From Caballeronia fortuita (lineage in GTDB: Bacteria > Pseudomonadota > Gammaproteobacteria > Burkholderiales > Burkholderiaceae): a DNA stretch of 64,000 nucleotides. Below the pieces are notes generated by a model. It did no database searches and was not told where the DNA came from. It worked only from the letters and a program-made list of their open reading frames with translations. Location: the NCBI RefSeq assembly GCF_001544835.2, contig NZ_FCNX02000004.1, positions 1-64,000 of the forward strand, read 5' to 3'. The number at the start of each line of letters is the position of its first letter. Position 1 is the stretch's first letter. Shown piece after piece: positions 8,947 to 17,029 of this stretch. Made by a program: the position numbers and the translations under genes.

Positions 8947-9002
8947 GAAAAATGGCTGCTTTATGGCGCGGCCGAGCAGAGACATGGAAGACCGCTAGAG
9001 AC

Positions 9003-9386
9003 TCAGCCAGCCGTTTTCTTCTTCGATTTCGCCTGATTGATCGCAATCGCCGCGCGCACGAGGTCCTGGAGCGCTTGCGCATCGATCGTGTCGCCTTCGA
9101 AGAAATCGATCGCGCGCCGCGCATTGCCTTCCAGGCTTGCGTTGAATAGCTTGCCGGGATCGGGCAGGCTCGCGCCGTTGGCAAACGTGAGCTTGACCTT
9201 GCCCTTGTGCGCGTTGGCTACTGCGATCATGCCGTCGCGATACCACACCGGGCTGCCCATGTACTTCCATTCCTCGACGATCTCGCCGTCCGCAGCGAGG
9301 ATGATCTTGCGCATCTCGGCGAACGTTTCGCCGCGCCAATCGGTGATGCTCGCGATCAACGCGTCGATTCGTTCGGATGCGTTCAT
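9003..9386 (-). CDS. DUF1801-family protein
   Basis: This 127-residue cytoplasmic protein belongs to the DUF1801 (YdhG-like) fold group. The signature segment EEWKYMGSPVWYRDGMIAVANAHKGKVKLTFANGA fits, read here as spaced conserved W, Y and K residues around 40-75. The ATG at 9386 is chosen over the one four codons earlier because a GGAG ribosome-binding site lies eight bases before it. The C-terminus is lysine-rich (KSKKK). In some bacteria related proteins are called iron chaperones, but a role here cannot be claimed. It may be co-transcribed with the DUF4142 gene upstream. Confidence 0.75.
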   Translation of the reverse strand: MNASERIDALIASITDWRGETFAEMRKIILAADGEIVEEWKYMGSPVWYRDGMIAVANAHKGKVKLTFANGASLPDPGKLFNASLEGNARRAIDFFEGDTIDAQALQDLVRAAIAINQAKSKKKTAG

Positions 9387-9411
9387 GCGTTTCTCCATGC
9401 CGTGTTCCCTG

Positions 9412-9948
9412 TCAACGGATGAGGCCCGGGCTGCCGATCGTGATCTGCAGTCGCTGCGCCTGATCGAGATGAAAGATGAATGACGGACGCGAGCGGATCA
9501 GAAGCGTGCGCGCCTGCGCGCTGCGCGTCGTGCTTATGTAGTCGTCGACGGTATGCACGAGCTTCTGCAAGAAGGCGATCTCGTGTTCGAGATACGCCTC
9601 GTCGAAATCGTAGGTGCTGGTCTGATCGAGCTCGGCGATATCGTCGTTGCTTTGTTGCGTCAGGGCGTCGCTCGTCGGGCTGCGTTGCGGCTGCGTGCCG
9701 AAGCGCTGCGTCAGCGTGACGATCTCCTGATTCACCTGCGCATGCTCCGACACGATCCGCTTCGCGAAGACCTGCAGACTGCTGGAGCGCGTCTTGCGCA
9801 GGGCGACATTTGCCGCGGCGATTTGCGCCTGATCGGCAACGAAGACGACGCCCAGCATTTGTTCGTCCGATAGCGGCTCCCCTGCGTGCGCGCGCATCGT
9901 GACCGCCAGCAGCAGCATGAACGCTGCCGCGATGCCCTTGCCCGTCAT
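9412..9948 (-). CDS. DUF4142-family exported helical protein
   Basis: The 178-residue product begins with a signal peptide (MTGKGIAAAFMLLLAVTMRAHA). The remainder is almost all helix, in the ferritin-like pattern of DUF4142 proteins: LRKTRSSSLQVFAKRIVSEHAQVNQE followed by a second helix pair with FDEAYLEHEIAFLQKLVHTVDDYI. The start at 9948 has a GGGAGA ribosome-binding site; the open frame extends 30 codons further upstream without one. DUF4142 proteins are periplasmic or outer-membrane associated and often stress-linked; their biochemical role is unknown. Confidence 0.75.
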   Translation of the reverse strand: MTGKGIAAAFMLLLAVTMRAHAGEPLSDEQMLGVVFVADQAQIAAANVALRKTRSSSLQVFAKRIVSEHAQVNQEIVTLTQRFGTQPQRSPTSDALTQQSNDDIAELDQTSTYDFDEAYLEHEIAFLQKLVHTVDDYISTTRSAQARTLLIRSRPSFIFHLDQAQRLQITIGSPGLIR

Positions 9949-10104
9949 TCGCGTCTCCCTTCTCATGGACGCGAAGACTTTACCGCGAAAGCGCCCGAAT
10001 GCGTCCGAAAGCCTCGCCTTATTGGAATTCATCGTCATGCTTGAACTAAGATATCACCTTCGCTTCAAAAGAACAGCGGCATCTTCAATCGTGCTTTCAT
10101 CGCT

Positions 10105-11820
10105 ATGAAACTGGAATCGGTTTGGCCGGAGCAATCCTTCGACTGCGAAGGCTGGCGCGGCGAGATGGCCTCGCGCATCGCCGCCTTCGACTGGTCCGAT
10201 ACGGCAATGGGCCCGATCGATCGATGGTCGAAGAGTCTGCGCGCGACCGTGCAGCTTCTGCTCGCGTCGCCGGTGCCGCTCGTCATGCTGTGGGGCCGGG
10301 CCGGCACGATGATCTACAACGACGCCTACGCCGGCTTCGCCGGAGGGCGTCATCCGTTTCTGCTCGGCAAACCTGTCGAAGAAGGATGGCCGGAAATCGC
10401 CGCTTTCAATCGCAATGTCGTCGATACCTGCCTCTCTGGCGCGACGCTCTCTTATGCCGACAAGCGCCTCACGCTGCACCGCAACGGTCAGCCCGAAGAC
10501 GTGTGGATGGACCTGCACTACAGCCCCGTCGCCGAGGATGACGGGCATCCGGCGGGCGTGATCGCCGTCGTCGTCGAAACGACCCGAAAAGTGCTCGCTG
10601 AAGACAAGCTGCTCAAGCTCACGCAGACGCTGGAGCGGCGCGTCGCGGAAGCGGTCGCGGCGCGCGTCGAGGCCGAAGAGCGCTTTCGCCAGGTGCAGAA
10701 GCTCGAAGCCATCGGCAACCTCACTGGCGGCGTCGCGCACGATTTCAATAACGTCTTGCAGATCATCTCGGCGAATCTGCAACTCATCGAACTTGCCACG
10801 CGCGACAAACCCGAACTCACGCGCAGGCTGCACGTGATGAGCGAAGCCGTCGCGCGCGGCGGCAAGCTCGCGGCGCAAATGCTCGCGTTCGCGCGGCGTC
10901 AGCCGCTCAATCCGGCCGTCGTCAATCCGGCGAAGCTCGTCGCGGACATGTGCGAGTTTCTGCAACGCGCGCTGCCCGAATCGATCAAGCTGAAGACATC
11001 CGTATCGTACGATGCGTGGAACCTGTTCGTCGATCGCCATCAGCTCGAAAACGCGCTGCTCAATCTCGTCATCAATTCGCGCGACGCCATCGCGCAGGGC
11101 GGCAACATCCTGCTCGAAGTGGAGAACGCGACCCTCGGCGATGCGAACACGGCCGGCCTCGCACTGCCGGCGGGCGACTACGTGAGGCTCGCCGTCACCG
11201 ACGACGGCGCAGGCATGCCCGACAGCGTAAAGGCACGCATGTTCGAACCGTTCTATTCGACCAAGGCCGAAGGCCAGGGCACGGGACTGGGCCTGAGCAT
11301 GGTGTTCGGCTTCGTGTCGCAAAGCGCGGGCTGCGTGGACGTCAAGACGAAGGTGGGCGAAGGCACGACCGTCGCGCTGTACTTTCCGCGCTGCACGCAG
11401 TCCGAATCGCAGGACCTGGACGGCGCGCGGCCGGGCGCATCGAGAGGCGGCGAAACCGTGCTCGTCGTCGAGGACGATGCCGACGTGCGTCTATCCACCA
11501 TCGACATGCTCGCGCAGCTCGGCTACAAGGTGCTATCGGCGGAAGATGCGGACGCGGCGCTTGCAGTGCTGCGCAAGAACCCGAAGGTCGACCTCCTCTT
11601 CAGCGATGTCGTGATGCCCGGCACCATCCGCGCCGATGCGCTCGCGAAGATCGCGAGCGCGCCGCCGTATAACGCGGCCGTGGTGTTCGCGTCCGGCTAT
11701 ACGCGCGACATCATCTTCCATGAAGGGCGGCTCGATGAAGGGGTCGTGCTGCTGAAGAAACCCTTCACCTTCGATGACCTCGCCCGCACCGTGCGCAACG
11801 CGCTCGATACGCGGCACTGA
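10105..11820 (+). CDS. Hybrid sensor histidine kinase with receiver domain
   Basis: This 571-residue soluble kinase has a PAS-like sensor region (about 30-165), a coiled-coil linker, HisKA with phospho-acceptor H212 (GVAHDFNN), N-box near 320 (NLVINSRDAI), a G1 box near 366 (DDGAGMP), and a C-terminal receiver with acidic pocket near 457 (VEDDAD), phospho-acceptor D501 and K552. No transmembrane segment is present, so it senses a cytoplasmic signal. The organisation matches blue-light or PAS hybrid kinases common in Rhizobiales and Burkholderiales, but the conserved photo-cysteine motif is not seen. No partner regulator is adjacent. Confidence 0.85.
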   Translation: MKLESVWPEQSFDCEGWRGEMASRIAAFDWSDTAMGPIDRWSKSLRATVQLLLASPVPLVMLWGRAGTMIYNDAYAGFAGGRHPFLLGKPVEEGWPEIAAFNRNVVDTCLSGATLSYADKRLTLHRNGQPEDVWMDLHYSPVAEDDGHPAGVIAVVVETTRKVLAEDKLLKLTQTLERRVAEAVAARVEAEERFRQVQKLEAIGNLTGGVAHDFNNVLQIISANLQLIELATRDKPELTRRLHVMSEAVARGGKLAAQMLAFARRQPLNPAVVNPAKLVADMCEFLQRALPESIKLKTSVSYDAWNLFVDRHQLENALLNLVINSRDAIAQGGNILLEVENATLGDANTAGLALPAGDYVRLAVTDDGAGMPDSVKARMFEPFYSTKAEGQGTGLGLSMVFGFVSQSAGCVDVKTKVGEGTTVALYFPRCTQSESQDLDGARPGASRGGETVLVVEDDADVRLSTIDMLAQLGYKVLSAEDADAALAVLRKNPKVDLLFSDVVMPGTIRADALAKIASAPPYNAAVVFASGYTRDIIFHEGRLDEGVVLLKKPFTFDDLARTVRNALDTRH

Positions 11821-11822
11821 AG

Positions 11823-11927
11823 GTCAACGCGTCACGCGCGACTTCACCCAGTCCGCCTTCTTCGCAAGCGCGATGAACGCCGCGAGATAGTCGATGCCGG
11901 CATCGGCTTCGCGCGTGCCGAGAAAAG
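11823..11927 (-). pseudogene. 3' remnant of a LysR-type (MetR-like) gene
   Basis: On the minus strand an open segment without a start reads [23 protein letters not shown] and ends in a TGA at 11825-11823. It looks like the last helix of a LysR-type regulator such as MetR. The match is weak on its own; the support comes from its neighbour, a metE 3' end facing the other way, because metR and metE are usually divergent. The rest of the gene is missing. Confidence 0.3.
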
Positions 11928-12068
11928 AAGAAGGCGGCCGAGCGCATTCCGGCCGAACGTCTGTGGGTGAATCCCGACTGTGGGCTCAAGACGCGTCAGT
12001 GGGATGAAGTGATTCCCGCGCTGCGTAACATGGTCGCGGCTGCGCACACGTTGCGCGCATCGACGTGA
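11926..12068 (+). pseudogene. metE: 3' remnant of metE (cobalamin-independent methionine synthase)
   Basis: The last 47 codons of a metE-type gene are present with no start or upstream body. [19 protein letters not shown] followed by GLKTRQW and a terminal [13 protein letters not shown] helix is the diagnostic C-terminus of MetE, including the zinc-ligand cysteine of NPDCGLKTR. The stop is TGA at 12066-12068. Everything upstream has been replaced at about 11925 by the oppositely oriented remnant, so no enzyme can be made. Methionine synthesis must rely on another gene elsewhere. Confidence 0.7.
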
Positions 12069-12075
12069 ACGTGCT

Positions 12076-13194
12076 TCAGACGGTCAGCGTGTTGCGGCCG
12101 GCGAGCTTCGCGCGATACAGCGCGACATCCGCGCGTTGCAATGCATCGTGATAGCTCGCATCGGGTGCCCCGATCTGCGATACGCCTATGCTCGTCGTCC
12201 AATCGGGCATGCCTTCGGTGTATCGGCGGCACGCGTCGTGAATCTGATTGGCGCGAGCCTGCGGATTCGCTGCGTGCGATGCGGGCACGATCGCGATGAA
12301 CTCGTCGCCGCCGAGCCGTCCGAACTCGCCGCCCAGCGCTTCGACTTCCGCACCCGCGAGCCGCGCAAGTTCGATCAGCACGTTGTCGCCCGCGAGATGA
12401 CCGTGCCGGTCGTTGATCTCCTTGAAATGATCGAGGTCGATGGCGAGCACGGCCGCACCCGGCGTCGCGAGACGACGCGCGCAAACATCGAATCCCGCGC
12501 GGTTCCAGACGCCCGTGAGCGGATCGCGCAGCGCGGCATCGCGCAGACGCCGCTGTGCGCGCTCGGCGGGAATCGCGAGCAGGCCGAGGTTGAGCACGCC
12601 GAGCAGCAATTGATCGGAAAGCATCGGAATCAGCGCGAGATAGTTGATGCGCGGCGCCGTCGACAGATAAGCCGCGAGCGTCACCGCGTAGCCGGGCAGA
12701 TAGCCGAACATCGCGAGACCCGCGATGCTTCGTGCGCGGCTGTGCTCGCGCCGCCCGCTCGACCAGAGCGCCGCACCGGTGATCGCCGCCGAGATCGCGA
12801 TGGTGATGGTATCGCCGGCGTTGGTGAGCATCGACATCGACGGAATGCGCCCGCCGATCCATCCCGGCAAGATATGCACGCCGATACAACCGAGCACCGG
12901 CGCAAGCATCCACCATCGAAAAGGCGGCTTGCCGTCGAACGCGCGCAAACCTGAGACGATCAGCATGTTGGTCGCCGCGAGCGCGCCGAGCAGCAGCGCG
13001 ATCATGAGCGTATTGCCGCGCGCGAATTCGAAATCGGTCAGCACCGCCGCGTAGAGAAACGCGCTCGCGGACCAGTGCACGAACTGCGGTTCGATACGCC
13101 GACCGAAGCGCACCAGCGCGAAGACGAGCCCGAACGCCGTGCTCGCGAGCACGCTGCAAAGCCTGAGTGTGTCTGTGTCGGGTGTGTGGAACAT
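12076..13194 (-). CDS. Membrane-bound diguanylate cyclase (GGDEF)
   Basis: The 372-residue protein has about seven transmembrane helices (residues 1-205) followed by a GGDEF domain. The active-site motif is intact (RLGGDEF), as are the DPLTGVWNRAGF entry and AIDLDHFKEINDRHGH metal-binding strand. It should condense two GTP to cyclic di-GMP. The RxxD inhibitory site normally five residues before GGDEF is absent (EALGG instead), so product inhibition is probably lost. It lies eight bases from the metE remnant and seems to be transcribed alone. Confidence 0.85.
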   Translation of the reverse strand: MFHTPDTDTLRLCSVLASTAFGLVFALVRFGRRIEPQFVHWSASAFLYAAVLTDFEFARGNTLMIALLLGALAATNMLIVSGLRAFDGKPPFRWWMLAPVLGCIGVHILPGWIGGRIPSMSMLTNAGDTITIAISAAITGAALWSSGRREHSRARSIAGLAMFGYLPGYAVTLAAYLSTAPRINYLALIPMLSDQLLLGVLNLGLLAIPAERAQRRLRDAALRDPLTGVWNRAGFDVCARRLATPGAAVLAIDLDHFKEINDRHGHLAGDNVLIELARLAGAEVEALGGEFGRLGGDEFIAIVPASHAANPQARANQIHDACRRYTEGMPDWTTSIGVSQIGAPDASYHDALQRADVALYRAKLAGRNTLTV

Positions 13195-13366
13195 GAGTTA
13201 GGCCACCACGTAACATGGCAGACCCTGTCTTACCTTTTGTCTTCGGGCGCGGCTGAAGCAGCGCATACCGGTTATCGGCACATGCGCGACAAAGCTTTAG
13301 TCGCGCGGCATACGACTTGCTCGCACGATGGTTTCCCGTACAGCCATCACCAAGGAGACGCGCAGC

Positions 13367-13951
13367 ATGAAGCTCTATTACGCGCCCGGCGCATGCAGTC
13401 TAGCCGATCACATTGCGATGCACGAAGCAGGCCTGGACTTCGATCGCGTGAAGGTCGATCTGAAGACGAAGGTCACCGAAGACGGCAAGCCGTTCGGCGA
13501 TATCAACCCGAAGGGATATGTGCCGGTCATCGAGTTCGACGACGGCAGGCGCCTCACCGAGAACATCGCGATCCTGTCGTGGGTCGCGCAGAAAGCGCCA
13601 TCACTTGCGCCTTCCGGCGACGATGGCAGCATGCGCCTGCTCGAAATGCTCGCGTTCATTTCGACCGAAATCCACAAGCAGTTCGGGCGCGTTTTCCGGC
13701 CGACATCGGATGACGAAGCGAAGGCCGCGCGCGAGAAAATCGGCCAGCGTTTCGCGCTCCTCGCGAAGACGATGCGCGGCGATTACCTGTTCGGCGATCA
13801 AGCGAGCGTCGCGGATGCGTATCTTTTCACGATGCTGACGTGGGCGCGGAAGATGAACGTCGACGTGCCCGCCGAGCTGCAATCGTTTTACACGCGTATG
13901 CGCGAGCGTCCCGCCGTGAAGCTCGCGTTCGAACACGAAGGGCTGGAATAA
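13367..13951 (+). CDS. Beta-class glutathione S-transferase
   Basis: The 194-residue protein starts MKLYYAPGACSLADHIAM, the thioredoxin-like N-domain typical of bacterial beta-class transferases, with the characteristic Cys10 and cis-Pro in YVPVIEF. The alpha-helical C-domain follows from about residue 85. It conjugates glutathione to electrophiles or acts in redox protection in the cytoplasm. The ATG at 13367 has an AAGGAG ribosome-binding site; an open frame from 13328 adds 13 residues and is rejected. Neighbours give no functional hint. Confidence 0.88.
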   Translation: MKLYYAPGACSLADHIAMHEAGLDFDRVKVDLKTKVTEDGKPFGDINPKGYVPVIEFDDGRRLTENIAILSWVAQKAPSLAPSGDDGSMRLLEMLAFISTEIHKQFGRVFRPTSDDEAKAAREKIGQRFALLAKTMRGDYLFGDQASVADAYLFTMLTWARKMNVDVPAELQSFYTRMRERPAVKLAFEHEGLE

Positions 13952-13976
13952 GCCGCGTTCGTCGGTGCTGTTGTTG

Positions 13977-14059
13977 GCCGGATCCCGGTTTCTTAGTGGT
14001 CTATTAGTACTGCCCCTGTGCGGGGCGGCAGTCACTTTCTTTGCTGCTGCAAAGAAAGT
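13977..14059. repeat. Intergenic repeat element, copy 1, with long hairpin
   Basis: Bases 13977-14021 align without gaps to 44805-44849 (39 of 45 positions identical, by my count). This copy continues into a hairpin with perfect 11-base arms ACTTTCTTTGC / GCAAAGAAAGT (14034-14044 and 14049-14059) and a TGCT loop. A smaller GCCCCTGTGCGGGGC hairpin sits between them. Its position after the glutathione transferase suits a dispersed extragenic palindromic element; it may also terminate transcription. No transposase is nearby. Confidence 0.65.
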
Positions 14060-14407
14060 AACCAAAGAAAGCAGCTTTTCTAGGCCCGCGGTCATACGCA
14101 CGTTGGGTAGTCCTCTCGTCGGAAGTGGCACTCGCCTAAGCGTCGCTCTCATAGGACCAACCGGACTTGGATCGCGCACGGTCTGACTAGCCGTAACGCG
14201 ACGGGCGCTGGTTCAGCACGAAAGAGCATCGGCACAGCGCTACGCGCTGCCGTCGGGTATGCGAGGGAAACCGGCGGAGCGCCCGCGCTCGCGCACCCGA
14301 TTGATCCATCGGCCGCGAAGCAAGTCAGAGCTATGTGGTCCCCGGACACAAGCCGGAACGCGCCTTGCGCCATGCATGACACGCACATCGATCATCGGAG
14401 GCATGTC
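14060..14407. other. Non-coding stretch without a recognised gene
   Basis: Between the repeat element and the next gene I see no reading frame with plausible codon use, no tRNA-like fold and no clear promoter other than the GGAGG ribosome-binding site at 14397-14401 that serves the following gene. Short fragments could be decayed sequence. Its promoter must lie somewhere in this stretch. Confidence 0.4.
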
Positions 14408-14743
14408 ATGCAGGCAAATCGCACAATCGCTTTCTCTGCTTTACTGATGGCGCTCTCGGGCGGCGCATTCGCCGCGGCCGATCAGACGCAGCCCGGCGCG
14501 AGCCACGGCCCATCGAGCGCGCAGAACGCGCAGGATGCAGCGGGCATCACGCCGAATTCCAGCAAGAGCATCGGCCCGTCGACGGGACCGTCCGGCGTCG
14601 GCGGATCGACCAACGGCATGAGCGGCGCAGGCGCAGGAACGCGTCAAGGCTCGGGCGGCATGCAGCCGCGTTTGAACGGCAACGGCGGCACGAACGGCGG
14701 AACAAGCCCTTCGACAACCAATGGCGGCGCGCAGGGCCTGTAA
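14408..14743 (+). CDS. Small secreted Gly/Ser/Asn-rich protein
   Basis: The 111-residue product has a clean signal peptide (MQANRTIAFSALLMALSGGAF, cleavage after AFAA). The mature part is low complexity, dominated by Gly, Ser, Asn and Thr, with no cysteine and no recognisable domain. A GGAGG ribosome-binding site lies six bases before the ATG at 14408, which is preferred over an open frame starting at 14333. Such proteins are common and poorly understood in Burkholderia relatives. It is probably periplasmic or extracellular; function unknown. Confidence 0.65.
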   Translation: MQANRTIAFSALLMALSGGAFAAADQTQPGASHGPSSAQNAQDAAGITPNSSKSIGPSTGPSGVGGSTNGMSGAGAGTRQGSGGMQPRLNGNGGTNGGTSPSTTNGGAQGL

Positions 14744-14747
14744 CGCG

Positions 14748-15125
14748 TCATAGCGTCTCGGGCACGTCGAACCAAATATCAGCAGCGCGGATATCGAGCG
14801 AGCAGGCGTCCGGGTCCAGTTGACCCAAACGCGAGCGCGTAAAGGCTTCCTGCACGGCTGCGGTGAAGCGGTCCTGCACGATCAGACGTTGCGCCGTGTC
14901 CATCGCGCCGTATCGTTCGAACTGAAGGGCCGCAAGCCGCACCGTTGCGCTGCAACGTGAATCGAGTGTCGTGTCGCGGCCCGTCTCGACGACCCATGAA
15001 ACGTTGAACACGACGTCGTCGCCTTCGTCGACCACGCCCATCGTCGGCGTCTTGGGCGCAACGAATGCGCGCGACAACGCCTGCTGCAATTCGTCCACTC
15101 GCTGATCCTGATCGGTCACTTTCAT
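14748..15125 (-). CDS. DUF3022-like hypothetical protein
   Basis: This 125-residue acidic protein resembles the DUF3022 family, which I know only from Burkholderia and close relatives and which has no assigned role. Conserved-looking parts are RAFVAPKTPTMGVVDEG and FNVSWVVETGRDTTLDSRC. The ATG at 15125 has an AGGAG ribosome-binding site; the frame is open 41 codons further upstream but without support. It is convergent with the secreted protein gene, four bases apart. The predicted location is cytoplasmic. Confidence 0.65.
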   Translation of the reverse strand: MKVTDQDQRVDELQQALSRAFVAPKTPTMGVVDEGDDVVFNVSWVVETGRDTTLDSRCSATVRLAALQFERYGAMDTAQRLIVQDRFTAAVQEAFTRSRLGQLDPDACSLDIRAADIWFDVPETL

Positions 15126-15265
15126 CGCATTCTCCTGAAGGCTTTCCGATACACGCGTAAGCAAGCCGCGAACCTGTCGATACGACGCGTACGGGACCAG
15201 CACTTGCTCACTCCGCGATGCGAGGCGTGCAATCGCACGCCGCGTCACGATTTCCGGAGGTCACC

Positions 15266-15472
15266 ATGCAGACCGACAAGCCTGTGCCGCACGCCACCGC
15301 CGACGACATGGACGAACCGACAGGCCGCGACGAATCCGCGTCGGCGGACGACCACGACACGAAGCAGGACGCGCTCGATCAACGCAACAAGCGCACACAC
15401 GAAGCGTCGGAGAACGCATTGCCATCGACGCAGGAAAAAAATCCTGTACCGCCCGGCTCGAACGAGCCTTGA
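15266..15472 (+). CDS. Small hydrophilic acidic protein
   Basis: A 68-residue, very hydrophilic protein rich in Asp, Thr, Glu and Pro, with no predicted hydrophobic segment and probably disordered. GGAGG stands six bases before the ATG at 15266, the strongest evidence that it is translated. It lies 38 bases upstream of the next small gene on the same strand, so the two may be co-expressed. No family is recognised. Confidence 0.55.
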   Translation: MQTDKPVPHATADDMDEPTGRDESASADDHDTKQDALDQRNKRTHEASENALPSTQEKNPVPPGSNEP

Positions 15473-15510
15473 TCGATAGCCACGCCTGCCATTCAACGAG
15501 GAAGCACATC

Positions 15511-15720
15511 ATGTCCACCGAGACTTACGTTCGCAACGGGCATCACGTCGAAATCACCATCGATCACGATCCAACCGGGCAATGCACGTGGTCGTACACG
15601 ATCGACGCGGACGGCTTCACCGAAATGCGCGATCGCCCACTGGAGAGCGCCGAAGCGGCGATGGAGGCAGCGAAGAATCACGCGAACGCAAAGGCCGATA
15701 TGCTGCCCGCGCAGGAGTGA
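15511..15720 (+). CDS. Small hypothetical protein
   Basis: The 69-residue protein starts MSTETYVRNGHHVEITIDHD, then a short strand-rich part (CTWSYTIDADGF) and a C-terminal Ala-rich helix (ESAEAAMEAAKNHANAKAD). A GAGGAAG ribosome-binding site supports the ATG at 15511. The strand-strand-helix layout, with a 'Y..G' start and an 'I..DG' turn, recalls the small proteins at 38836 and 39228, suggesting one loose family. Function unknown. Confidence 0.6.
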   Translation: MSTETYVRNGHHVEITIDHDPTGQCTWSYTIDADGFTEMRDRPLESAEAAMEAAKNHANAKADMLPAQE

Positions 15721-15739
15721 AACGAGCGCGCAATAACGG

Positions 15740-17020
15740 TCAGCGGAACAGCGTCGACGAATCAACATCGGCGAGCTTGCCGAGTTCGTCGCGTCGCGTA
15801 TCGAACGAGCCGCGCACGCGCTGACCGTAGCCGATCCAGATGGCGAGCGATACGACCGACAAGCTGCCGAGCGCAAGAAACGCCGCCGGATAGCCATAGT
15901 GATGCGCGATCCAGCCGCCGAGTATCGGGCTCATGCACGCCCCCGCCGCCTCGACGCCCTGCACCGCGCCCTGCCCGAGATTCACGCGTCCGCTTCCGTG
16001 CAATAGATGCACGACGAGCGCGGGCACCGCAACACTCTGCAAGCCCGCGCCGACACCGTCCAGCATCTGCACCGGCACGATGCCCCACGAAGGCGCGATC
16101 CACGCGGCGGTCATCGCGCGCAGCGGCAAGGTTGCGAGCGTGACGAGGATGATTCTCCAGAAGCCCCATCGACGGATCGCGCGGCTCGCGCATGCAGCCG
16201 CGATCAACATTACGATCTGCGAGATCACGATGTTCGCCGCGGTTACGTGACTGGGATCGGCGGTGTGCGTCGATGCGACCGCGAGACTGTAGAGCGGCAG
16301 CATCGCCGAGTTGCCGAGGTTGAACGCGGCAAGCGCCGCCGCGAGCACGAGCAACGAATGATTGCGCAACAGCACGCGCATGGCGTCGGCGCGGACGTCG
16401 TTCGAATCGTCGGTATCGTCGCTGTCTTCCTTGGCGATGCCGCGCGCAAAGTGACGATGCACGGATCGCGGCGGAATCCACAGCGCCGCGAGTATGCAGC
16501 CCGCGCCGAACGCCGCGCTCAACGCGAAGATATACGGCATGCCGAGCCATGCGCCGAGCCAGCCCGACAGCATCGCCGCCGCAATATTGCCCGCGTGATT
16601 CGCGACCTGATTGCGCCCGAACTGCCGGTCGAAGTTCTCCCGTCCGACGATGCCGAGCGTGAGCCCGGCGAGCGCAGGGCCCATCGTTGCACCGGCGACA
16701 GCGGTCGCAATCTGCGAAAGCGTCACGGGCCAGAAGCCTTGCCACGTCCAGATGATGATGGCCGCGACGATGGATAGCGCGCTCGCGACCGCCACGACCG
16801 CGCGCCGCCGCGACGTTGCATCGACGAGCGCGCCCGCCGGCGTCGTGACGAGCATGCCGATGATTCCGCCGATGGTGAGGACCGTGCCGATGCGGTCCGG
16901 CGTCCAGCCGTGCGCCTGAAGATAGATGCCGAGAAACGGGCCGACGCCTGCCTGCACGTCCGCTGCGAAGAAGCTCACGACGAAGAGCGGGTACGTCGGC
17001 TTGATAGTGTGTTTTGTCAT
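15740..17020 (-). CDS. Major facilitator superfamily transporter
   Basis: The 426-residue inner-membrane protein has twelve predicted helices with the MFS loop signature between helices 2 and 3 (GALVDATSRRRAVV). The central loop is long and acidic (KEDSDDTDDSNDVRAD, about 200-215). The substrate is not evident; it lacks features of the sugar or aromatic-acid subfamilies and could be an exporter. It lies nine bases downstream of kup on the same strand, so it may be read through from the kup promoter. No ribosome-binding site stands out. Confidence 0.8.
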   Translation of the reverse strand: MTKHTIKPTYPLFVVSFFAADVQAGVGPFLGIYLQAHGWTPDRIGTVLTIGGIIGMLVTTPAGALVDATSRRRAVVAVASALSIVAAIIIWTWQGFWPVTLSQIATAVAGATMGPALAGLTLGIVGRENFDRQFGRNQVANHAGNIAAAMLSGWLGAWLGMPYIFALSAAFGAGCILAALWIPPRSVHRHFARGIAKEDSDDTDDSNDVRADAMRVLLRNHSLLVLAAALAAFNLGNSAMLPLYSLAVASTHTADPSHVTAANIVISQIVMLIAAACASRAIRRWGFWRIILVTLATLPLRAMTAAWIAPSWGIVPVQMLDGVGAGLQSVAVPALVVHLLHGSGRVNLGQGAVQGVEAAGACMSPILGGWIAHHYGYPAAFLALGSLSVVSLAIWIGYGQRVRGSFDTRRDELGKLADVDSSTLFR

Positions 17021-17029
17021 AGTTATGAG

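Noticed and set aside
10054..11322. 422-codon minus-strand frame opposite the hybrid kinase
   Set aside because: The kinase has all catalytic boxes; the antisense frame has none.
13952..14407. Insertion sequence at the repeat element
   Set aside because: There is no transposase frame, no terminal inverted repeat pair of usual length and no target duplication visible.
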